A stretch of DNA of 64,000 nt from NCBI GenBank assembly GCA_028689665.1, contig JAQVCR010000002.1, forward strand, positions 78,570 through 142,569, written 5' to 3'. How positions within the stretch are numbered: position 1 is the stretch's first letter; every line of letters begins with the position of its first letter. The notes below the pieces were generated by a model that had not been told where the DNA came from, searched no databases, and was given only the letters and a program-made list of their open reading frames with translations. Source of the DNA: Muribaculaceae bacterium. Its GTDB lineage: Bacteria; Bacteroidota; Bacteroidia; Bacteroidales; Muribaculaceae. The translations under genes and the position numbers were made by a program. Below, piece after piece: positions 56,907 through 64,000 of this stretch.

Positions 56907-58484
56907 ATGGTAAACCCAAGTGAGATATCAGATATACTAAAACAACAGCTCGACGATGTAAACTCTAAGCTATCGTTCGAGGAAGTAGGAACCGTGCTTG
57001 AAGTAGGCGACGGTGTGGCTCATGTCTATGGATTAGAGAACGTAAAAGCAAATGAACTCGTAGAGTTTGAAAATGGAGTTAAGGGCGTAGCACTTAACCT
57101 CGAAGAGAGTAACGTCGGAGTCATTCTGCTTAATAATGTAAATAAAGTATCCGAAAATATGTCGGTTCGCCGGACAGGTGAAATCGCTTCTATACCGGTA
57201 GGTGAAGGCTTGCTTGGACGTGTTATCAACGTCTTAGGAGAACCAGTAGACGGCAATGGCCCGATAGATGGAAAATTATTACACTTGCCACTAGAGAGAA
57301 AGGCACCGGGAGTAATATTCCGTCAGCCGGTAACACAGCCATTACAGACAGGTATAAAGGCAGTCGATTCTATGGTGCCAATAGGTCGCGGACAGCGCGA
57401 GCTAATCATTGGCGACCGTCAAATAGGAAAGACGGCAATAGCAATTGATACAATAATCAATCAACGCTCGGAATACGAAGCAGGGAAGCCTGTATATTGT
57501 ATTTATGTTGCGATAGGACAGAAGGCATCTTCGGTAGCTTCAACAGTGAATGAATTGAAGGCTCATGGAGCATTCGACTATACTGTAGTAGTAGCAGCAA
57601 CAGCCGCCGACTCGGCAGCAATGAGATATTATGCACCATTTGCCGGAGTAGCGATAGGTGAATATTTCAGAGATACCGGTCGCGATGCGCTTATTATCTA
57701 CGATGATCTGTCGAAACAAGCAGTAGCATATCGTGAAATATCGCTTGTACTAAAACGCCCATCGGGACGTGAAGCATATCCGGGTGATATCTTCTATCTA
57801 CACTCGCGTCTGCTCGAGCGTGCCGCAAAGATTATCAACAATCAAGAAGTGGCATCGAGTATGAACGACTTGCCGGAAGCTCTAAAGCCAATAGTAAAAG
57901 GAGGCGGTTCGTTAACAGCCCTACCAATTATTGAAACTCAGGCAGGCGACGTGTCGGCATATATTCCGACAAACGTGATTTCAATCACCGATGGTCAGAT
58001 ATTCCTAGAGACAGCACTGTTTAATCAAGGAGTACGACCAGCAATCAACGTAGGTATTTCGGTATCACGTGTAGGTGGTAATGCCCAGATCAAGGCGATG
58101 AAAAAGGTAGCAGGAACGTTGAAAATCGACCAAGCACAATTCCGTGAATTGGAATCGTTTACAAAGTTTGGTGGCGATATAGACCCAGTAACAGCCAAAG
58201 TAATCGACAAAGGAAGAAAGAACGAGCGTCTATTAATACAGCCACAATATGAGCCGGTAGCCGTAGAAGAAGAAGTAGCTGTTATATATTGTGGAACAAA
58301 AGGATTGCTCGAAAGCGTACCACGAGATAAAGTGGCAGAATTTGAAAAATTATTTATTCAATTATTGAAAGCAAAATATCAAAAAGAAGTGCTTGATGTA
58401 TTAAGAAGCGGTAAATTAACCGATGAAGTAATAGAAATCTTGACAAAGAGCGCAAAAGAGATAGCAAGTAAATATAACGAATAA
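56907..58484 (+). CDS. atpA: F1Fo ATP synthase subunit alpha
   Basis: A 525-residue subunit. [13 protein letters not shown] is the nucleotide loop near 170, [16 protein letters not shown] the Walker B region, and [20 protein letters not shown] contains the conserved arginine that faces the catalytic site. Standard length and order; it precedes atpG. Confidence 0.97.
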   Translation: MVNPSEISDILKQQLDDVNSKLSFEEVGTVLEVGDGVAHVYGLENVKANELVEFENGVKGVALNLEESNVGVILLNNVNKVSENMSVRRTGEIASIPVGEGLLGRVINVLGEPVDGNGPIDGKLLHLPLERKAPGVIFRQPVTQPLQTGIKAVDSMVPIGRGQRELIIGDRQIGKTAIAIDTIINQRSEYEAGKPVYCIYVAIGQKASSVASTVNELKAHGAFDYTVVVAATAADSAAMRYYAPFAGVAIGEYFRDTGRDALIIYDDLSKQAVAYREISLVLKRPSGREAYPGDIFYLHSRLLERAAKIINNQEVASSMNDLPEALKPIVKGGGSLTALPIIETQAGDVSAYIPTNVISITDGQIFLETALFNQGVRPAINVGISVSRVGGNAQIKAMKKVAGTLKIDQAQFRELESFTKFGGDIDPVTAKVIDKGRKNERLLIQPQYEPVAVEEEVAVIYCGTKGLLESVPRDKVAEFEKLFIQLLKAKYQKEVLDVLRSGKLTDEVIEILTKSAKEIASKYNE

Positions 58485-58511
58485 AAATAAATAAAGTAGA
58501 ATTGTATAATT

Positions 58512-59399
58512 ATGGCAACTTTACGCGAGTTAAAAGGTAGGATAAGCTCGGTAGGTTCTTCAGAGAAGATAACCGGAGCAATGAAGATGATATCATCGGC
58601 AAAGATGCACAAAGCCGAAGGATTATTGCGACAGTTGGTACCATATAGAAGTCAGGTTCAATCAATAATCGGACATCTATTAAGTGCTGACGCCGAGTAC
58701 ACATCGCCTTTAACAGAGAGTCGCGATGTAAAGATAGCCACCGTGGTTGTTTTTGGCAGCGATGACGGACTTTGCGGAGCATATAACATACAGATATTCA
58801 AATTTTTCATTGAGCATATTTTGCAAATGCGAAAAAAATATGGTCAAGAGATAAAGATTAAAGTATATCCGGTAGGAAAGAAAATATCGAAGGCGATAAG
58901 CAAGATAAAAGATTCAAATATAGAGATAGCACCCGACTGCATGCTACACACACGAAGCACTCTAAGTGATATAAAAGAATTTACCGATACATTAAAGTCA
59001 GAATATATTTCGGGGACCACCGATCTTGTAGAGGTAGTCTATTCACACTTTAAGAGTGTAAGTCGCCAAGAATTGACAAGCGAAGCGATAATGCCGGTAG
59101 CGCAAGACGCCTTGTTTGATAACAGCCAAAAGCAAGAGTCGAACAAGCCATATCTCTTTGAGCCGGATGCCAATATAATATTTAACACAGTTCTACCACT
59201 ATTTGTATTATCGAGTATGCAAGAAGTTGCCGCCGAGAATAATGCGTCGGAGCAAGCAGCAAGAGTGATGGCAATGCAGAGTGCAAACGACAACGCCAAG
59301 AAATTGCTAGATGAGCTTCAAATCGTCTATAACAAGCTACGACAACAAAGTATAACGACAGAGTTGCTAGATATTTTGGGCGGGCAGACCGAGAGATAA
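58512..59399 (+). CDS. atpG: F1Fo ATP synthase subunit gamma
   Basis: A 295-residue rotor shaft subunit. It starts with the conserved LRELKGRISSVGSSEKITGA and has GSDDGLCGAYN near 85; the C-terminal helix (ASEQAARVMAMQSANDNAKK, then LQIVYNKLRQQSITTELLDI) fits gamma. It is the last atp gene. nuoI begins 64 bases downstream with no terminator or promoter box between. Confidence 0.95.
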   Translation: MATLRELKGRISSVGSSEKITGAMKMISSAKMHKAEGLLRQLVPYRSQVQSIIGHLLSADAEYTSPLTESRDVKIATVVVFGSDDGLCGAYNIQIFKFFIEHILQMRKKYGQEIKIKVYPVGKKISKAISKIKDSNIEIAPDCMLHTRSTLSDIKEFTDTLKSEYISGTTDLVEVVYSHFKSVSRQELTSEAIMPVAQDALFDNSQKQESNKPYLFEPDANIIFNTVLPLFVLSSMQEVAAENNASEQAARVMAMQSANDNAKKLLDELQIVYNKLRQQSITTELLDILGGQTER

Positions 59400-59463
59400 C
59401 GTACTCTCAATAGTTAAGTGTAAATTAGTAATAACAAAATAATATACAGATTTAGTAATATCT

Positions 59464-59991
59464 ATGAGCATTAAAGATTATTTCGCTTCACTTTTTAAGG
59501 GAGTATGGAGTCTTATAAATGGATTGCAAGTTACCGGGAAGGAATTTGTAACTCCGAAAATCACCGAGAGGTATCCCGAGAATCGAGATACCTTGAAAAT
59601 TGCAGATCGATTTAGAGGTACACTGACCTTAAAATATGATGCAGAAGGTAATCACAAGTGTATAGCATGTGGTATATGTCAGATGAATTGTCCCAATGGC
59701 AGCATTCATCTAGAGACAAAGATGGTAGAATTGCCCGATGGCAAGAAGAAAAAGAAATTGGCAAAGTACATTTACGATTTAGGAAGTTGTACTTTCTGTC
59801 AATTGTGTGTACAGACTTGTCCACAGAATGCGCTCGATTTTTCAAATGAATTTGAGCATGCAGTATTTACTCGCGAGAAATTAATCAAACAGCTTAATTA
59901 TCTACCCGAGAAAGAGATAATAGCGCCAGCTCCCAAGCCGGCAGAAGTAACCTCGCCAGAGGCAAAAGAAGAAAATAAAGAAAATAAATAA
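59464..59991 (+). CDS. nuoI: NADH-quinone oxidoreductase subunit I
   Basis: A 175-residue ferredoxin-like subunit with two [4Fe-4S] motifs: CIACGICQMNCP near 65 and CTFCQLCVQTCP near 107. It relays electrons between NuoG-side donors and NuoB. A Pro/Ala/Glu/Lys-rich tail of about 25 residues closes it. It restarts the nuo series after the ATP synthase block and is 2 bases from nuoJ. Confidence 0.95.
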   Translation: MSIKDYFASLFKGVWSLINGLQVTGKEFVTPKITERYPENRDTLKIADRFRGTLTLKYDAEGNHKCIACGICQMNCPNGSIHLETKMVELPDGKKKKKLAKYIYDLGSCTFCQLCVQTCPQNALDFSNEFEHAVFTREKLIKQLNYLPEKEIIAPAPKPAEVTSPEAKEENKENK

Positions 59992-59993
59992 AT

Positions 59994-60509
59994 ATGGAAT
60001 CAGTAGGAAACATTGTGATCTATTTTATAATTGCCATTGCAATTATAGTGTTTTCGGTGCTGACGGTAACTTCACGCAGAATATTGCGTTCGGCAACCTA
60101 TTTGCTTTTCGTGTTATTTGCTACTGCTGGACTTTATTTCCAATTAGGATATGAGTTTTTAGGGGCAGTTCAAATCGCCGTTTATGCAGGAGGTATATTA
60201 GTGCTGTTCGTCTTTGCGATATTGTTGACAAGTAAGCCCGCCGCCGAAGCCGAACGACTAACCACCAAGAAGCGATGGTTAGGATTGACCGCAGCAATTT
60301 TGGGCGCATTGGTGTGTGGATATGCCTTATTGTCGTCATCAATATTTTGTGGAAAGACAATCGATAGTGTGCTAAATGTAGATATGCAGACAATCGGACA
60401 CGCATTAATGGGAACCGAGAAGTATCAATACTTATTACCTTTCGAGGCAGTTAGTATTTTGTTATTGGCATGTATAATTGGCGGCGTTGTAGTTGCCCGT
60501 AAAAGATAA
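59994..60509 (+). CDS. nuoJ: NADH-quinone oxidoreductase subunit J
   Basis: A 171-residue membrane subunit with five helices. GYEFLGAVQIAVYAGGILVL carries the conserved helix with a pi-bulge region, and FEAVSILLLACIIGGVVVA the last helix. It belongs to the proton-conducting chain between NuoH and the antiporter-like subunits. Confidence 0.95.
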   Translation: MESVGNIVIYFIIAIAIIVFSVLTVTSRRILRSATYLLFVLFATAGLYFQLGYEFLGAVQIAVYAGGILVLFVFAILLTSKPAAEAERLTTKKRWLGLTAAILGALVCGYALLSSSIFCGKTIDSVLNVDMQTIGHALMGTEKYQYLLPFEAVSILLLACIIGGVVVARKR

Positions 60510-60520
60510 TAGAAAGCGAT

Positions 60521-60832
60521 ATGGAAATTACAATGTATATGTATTTAATCCCCAGCTTGATAATGTTCTGCTGTGGAGTTTACGGATTCATCACTCGTAA
60601 AAACATGATTGCAATCTTAATATCTTTAGAGCTTATGCTTAATGCCGTAGATATAAATTTTGTAGTATTCAACCGGTTCTTATTTCCCGGACAAATGGAA
60701 GGAATGATATTCACTCTGTTTGCCATAGCCATAGCCGCTGCCGAGACAGCGTTAGCGATAGCGATTATTATTAATATTTTTAGAGTTGTGAAAAATCTAG
60801 ACATTCGCGACATCACTAAAATGAAATTTTAA
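60521..60832 (+). CDS. nuoK: NADH-quinone oxidoreductase subunit K
   Basis: A 103-residue three-helix subunit. ILISLELMLNAVDINFV contains the conserved Glu in helix 2 and FALAIAAAETALAIAI-like sequence (FAIAIAAAETALAIAIII) the Glu in helix 3. The start chosen is the ATG at 60521; a later ATG four codons on is possible. It is 5 bases from nuoL. Confidence 0.94.
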   Translation: MEITMYMYLIPSLIMFCCGVYGFITRKNMIAILISLELMLNAVDINFVVFNRFLFPGQMEGMIFTLFAIAIAAAETALAIAIIINIFRVVKNLDIRDITKMKF

Positions 60833-60837
60833 AATTT

Positions 60838-62763
60838 ATGGAGTTTTCATATACTTTAGCAGTCTTGATAATCCCCATACTGATGTTCTTATTTCTAGGA
60901 CTCGTGGGAATGAAGCTGAGCAATAAAGTCGCAGGAGTCATAGGAACGACAGCGATGGGAATTGTAACAGCTATAGCTTATGCTATCGCATTTACTTATT
61001 TCTTTGGTGATAGTCAAGGACAAGTGATAGATGGTGTACGCCAGCAATTAGAAGTAGTTAATTTTACATGGTTACAATTTACAGATAACTTAATAATCAA
61101 GTTGGGAGTACTTCTAGATCCGATAGCCGCAATGATGCTTATTGTCATTACAACGGTATCATTTATGGTTCATCTATATAGTTTAGGCTATATGAAAGGA
61201 GAGAAGGGATTCCAACGTTATTATGCTTTCCTATCATTGTTTACATTCTCAATGTTAGGATTAGTAGTTGCAACTAATATCTTCCAGATGTATATATTCT
61301 GGGAATTAGTAGGAGTTTCATCTTATCTTTTAATTGGATTTTATTATACTAAACCGGCAGCCGTGGCAGCTTCAAAGAAAGCATTTATTGTAACACGTTT
61401 TGCTGATTTAGGATTCTTGATAGGTATCTTGATATTATCATTCTATACACAGACATTTGATTTCTTAACATTGACATCAAATCCAAGTTCAATGATAAGC
61501 ACCGCCTCGGGAGCTACATTTATGGGCTGTTCGGTAATGGCGTGGGCTTTGACATTGATATTTATGGGCGGTGCCGGTAAATCGGCAATGTTCCCACTAC
61601 ATATTTGGTTGCCCGATGCAATGGAAGGTCCTACCCCCGTGTCAGCATTAATCCATGCTGCTACAATGGTAGTTGCCGGTGTCTATCTAGTAGCAAGATT
61701 ATTTCCACTCTATGCTTGCGAAGTAGGGGTGCTGGAAATAATAACAGTAATAGGAGCAGTAACAGCACTGTATGCTGCAATGGTAGCATGCGTTCAAAGT
61801 GATATAAAGAGAGTATTAGCATTCTCAACAATATCACAAATAGCATTTATGATAACCTCGCTAGGTGTAGCCCGTCCTGAGATACACGAAGGAGTAGGCT
61901 ATATGGCTTCAATGTTCCACTTATTCACACATGCAATGTTTAAAGCATTGTTATTCTTGGGAGCCGGAGCAATAATTCACGCCGTACATTCTAATGAAGT
62001 GAAAGATATGGGAGGGTTGCGCAAATATATGCCAATATGCCATATCACATTCTTGATAGGCTGTTTAGCAATAGCAGGAATTCCTCCATTCTCAGGATTT
62101 TTCAGTAAAGATGAAATATTAGTTGCCGCATATTCAAATAGCCCATTATGGGGAATTTGGTTGACCGTAGTTGCAGGAATGACAGCATTCTATATGTTCC
62201 GTGTGTATTATTTAATATTCTGGTGGAACAACCCTGATTATGGACATCACACACCACATGAATCGCCGGCAACAATGACAATACCGTTAATATTCTTGGC
62301 AACAGTATCGATATTTGCAGGCTTTATACCTTTTGGCGAATTTGTATCGTGGAATCGCGAAACATACACAATTCATCTAAATTGGACAGTAGCAACAACC
62401 AGTGTACTTGTGGCTTTAGCCGGAATAGCATTGGCAACAAAGCTGTATATGAAAGAAAATAAAGCCCCTGCAGCAATGGCAGATAAAGTGAGAGGTCTAT
62501 GGACAGCCGCTTATCATCGTTTCTACATGGACGAGCTTTACCAATTTATTACACACAGAATAATCTTTGGTTGTGTAAGTAAACCAATTGCATGGTTCGA
62601 CCGCCATATCATTGATGGTACAATGGATATGCTTGCAACAGTAACTAATTCGGCATCTTATGCAATAAGGAAACTTCAATCGGGAAGCATACAAGGCTAT
62701 GTAATGGTTTATTTTGTCGGAGTTATACTGTTAGCAGTAATCACATATATATGTTTAATCTAA
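60838..62763 (+). CDS. nuoL: NADH-quinone oxidoreductase subunit L
   Basis: A 641-residue antiporter-like proton pump. FWELVGVSSYLLIGFYYTKP carries the channel Glu, and FPLHIWLPDAMEGPTPVSAL with LIHAATMVVAGVYL the conserved helix 7-8 region; YMASMFHLFTHAMFKALLFLGAG holds the central Lys and His. The C-terminal lateral helix region is present at full length. Confidence 0.96.
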   Translation: MEFSYTLAVLIIPILMFLFLGLVGMKLSNKVAGVIGTTAMGIVTAIAYAIAFTYFFGDSQGQVIDGVRQQLEVVNFTWLQFTDNLIIKLGVLLDPIAAMMLIVITTVSFMVHLYSLGYMKGEKGFQRYYAFLSLFTFSMLGLVVATNIFQMYIFWELVGVSSYLLIGFYYTKPAAVAASKKAFIVTRFADLGFLIGILILSFYTQTFDFLTLTSNPSSMISTASGATFMGCSVMAWALTLIFMGGAGKSAMFPLHIWLPDAMEGPTPVSALIHAATMVVAGVYLVARLFPLYACEVGVLEIITVIGAVTALYAAMVACVQSDIKRVLAFSTISQIAFMITSLGVARPEIHEGVGYMASMFHLFTHAMFKALLFLGAGAIIHAVHSNEVKDMGGLRKYMPICHITFLIGCLAIAGIPPFSGFFSKDEILVAAYSNSPLWGIWLTVVAGMTAFYMFRVYYLIFWWNNPDYGHHTPHESPATMTIPLIFLATVSIFAGFIPFGEFVSWNRETYTIHLNWTVATTSVLVALAGIALATKLYMKENKAPAAMADKVRGLWTAAYHRFYMDELYQFITHRIIFGCVSKPIAWFDRHIIDGTMDMLATVTNSASYAIRKLQSGSIQGYVMVYFVGVILLAVITYICLI

Positions 62764-62793
62764 TCGTGCATAGCGATAAAAATCTTATTTAAT

Positions 62794-64000
62794 ATGATTT
62801 GGGACAATATATTAATTTATTTCGTAGTCATTCCCGTACTAATGTTAGCGGGACTTGCAATAAGCAAGAGTATGGCTCAGATACGCACGATTTGTGTAAT
62901 TGGGGCATCAGCCTTATTGGCACTTGCCGCTTATGTAACAATAGCATATTTAGGCGAGCGAGCTACAGGAAATACAGCTGCAATGCTATTCACCGGCTCA
63001 TGGATGTGGTTTGAACCATTAAATATACATTTAGCACTAGGAGTCGACGGAATCTCGGTGGTAATGTTAATACTATCATCAGTGATCGTCTTTGCAGGTA
63101 TATTTGCATCATGGAAAATAGATCCACTACCAAAAGAATATTTTATGTGGTTCTGTTTACTCTCAACCGGAGTGTTTGGATTCTTCATTTCAATAGATAT
63201 GTTCACAATGTTCATGTTCTATGAAGTTGCGCTTATACCAATGTATTTATTAATCGGAGTATGGGGCAGTGGAAATAAGAACTATTCGGCAATGAAATTG
63301 ACACTAATGTTGATGGGAGGTTCAGCATTCTTAATGCTTGGTATTCTAGGAATCTATTATCACTCGTCAATCGATGGAAACTTTACAATGAATATTTTGG
63401 AAATATCTCAAAATAATGCAATACCACAAGACTGGCAGATGTATTTATTTCCAATGACATTTGTGGGATTCGGAGTGCTAGGAGCTATGTTCCCATTCCA
63501 TACATGGTCGCCCGATGGTCATGCTTCGGCGCCAACCGCAGTATCTATGCTCCATGCCGGAGTATTAATGAAACTAGGAGGTTATGGCTGTTTCCGTATA
63601 GCAATCTATTTAATGCCTTATGCAGCAACCGAGCTGGCATGGATATTCTTAATATTGACAGGTATAAGTGTAGTATATGGTGCATTCAGTGCATGTGTAC
63701 AGACCGACTTGAAATATATCAACGCATATTCATCAGTTAGCCACTGTGGACTAGTGCTATTTGCAATATTGATGCTTAACACCACAGCAATGACAGGAGC
63801 TGTGATGCAAATGCTATCGCACGGATTAATGACAGCATTATTCTTTGCATTGATTGGTATGATATATGGACGTACACACACCCGCGATATTCGCCAATTA
63901 GGAGGCTTAATGCAGATTATGCCATTCCTTTCAGTGTGTTATGTTATAGCCGGTTTGGCATCGTTAGGTCTCCCGGGATTAAGCGGATTCGTAGCCGAGA
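62794..64000 (+). CDS. nuoM: NADH-quinone oxidoreductase subunit M, 3' end outside window
   Basis: The frame runs open from the ATG at 62794 to the window end, giving 402 residues of a family of about 490-510. MFMFYEVALIPMYLLIGVWG holds the conserved channel Glu; FPFHTWSPDGHASAPTAVSM is the helix 7-8 signature, with Ser where Leu is more usual; LSHGLMTALFFALIGMIYGR follows. nuoN would be expected next. Confidence 0.95.
   Translation, partial: MIWDNILIYFVVIPVLMLAGLAISKSMAQIRTICVIGASALLALAAYVTIAYLGERATGNTAAMLFTGSWMWFEPLNIHLALGVDGISVVMLILSSVIVFAGIFASWKIDPLPKEYFMWFCLLSTGVFGFFISIDMFTMFMFYEVALIPMYLLIGVWGSGNKNYSAMKLTLMLMGGSAFLMLGILGIYYHSSIDGNFTMNILEISQNNAIPQDWQMYLFPMTFVGFGVLGAMFPFHTWSPDGHASAPTAVSMLHAGVLMKLGGYGCFRIAIYLMPYAATELAWIFLILTGISVVYGAFSACVQTDLKYINAYSSVSHCGLVLFAILMLNTTAMTGAVMQMLSHGLMTALFFALIGMIYGRTHTRDIRQLGGLMQIMPFLSVCYVIAGLASLGLPGLSGFVAE

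Overview
The window comes from an AT-rich member of the Bacteroidota, most likely order Bacteroidales. The evidence is SusC/SusD pairs with glycoside hydrolases, promoter-like boxes of the Bacteroides form (TTTG or TTG, about 20 bases, TAnnTTTG), type IX secretion-like C-terminal domains, a fused NuoCD, and an ATP synthase gene set starting with atpD and a short atpC. The combination would suit a gut family such as Muribaculaceae, but the family cannot be fixed from sequence alone.

Region 1 (1-14969, + strand) is the distal part of a polysaccharide utilisation locus (PUL): a SusD cut by the window edge, a DUF6259-type enzyme, a phosphodiester glycosidase, a secreted propeller-like protein, a GH3 glycosidase, an SGNH esterase-like protein, a DUF4855 protein, an unknown secreted protein and a glycerophosphodiester phosphodiesterase. 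A family 2 glycosyltransferase and RadC follow closely. Phosphodiester-directed enzymes beside glycosidases suggest a phosphate-bridged glycan as target.

Region 2 (15074-30732) is mostly housekeeping: cardiolipin synthase, dnaJ-grpE, ispE, dnaB, cysK, an acyl-CoA synthetase, a serine hydrolase, type I pullulanase, an ECF sigma/anti-sigma pair and a ZIP transporter. Two small single-helix membrane proteins, at 21158 and 22335, flank cysK. Between pullulanase and the sigma operon lie two decayed genes: a multiply disrupted relic (27920-28298) and a Spy-like periplasmic protein with a stop codon just after its signal peptide (28370-28840).

Region 3 (30760-44724, - strand) is a second PUL: ROK kinase, SIS isomerase-like protein, SusC, SusD, a surface lipoprotein and a GH18 lipoprotein, a strong terminator, then a GH9-NodB fusion, a second ROK kinase and an MFS transporter. 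The enzymes point to a beta-linked glycan containing N-acetylglucosamine. A separate TonB receptor/lipoprotein pair (45177-48288) follows.

Region 4 (48601-64000, + strand) is the most striking part. A complex I operon (nuoA, B, CD, H) is interrupted by a complete F1Fo ATP synthase set (atpD, C, B, E, F, H, A, G) and then resumes with nuoI, J, K, L, M. All genes lie on one strand with short gaps and no internal terminator that I can see. A proton-pumping complex I without nuoEFG in the usual place and the proton-driven ATP synthase therefore appear to share one transcript.
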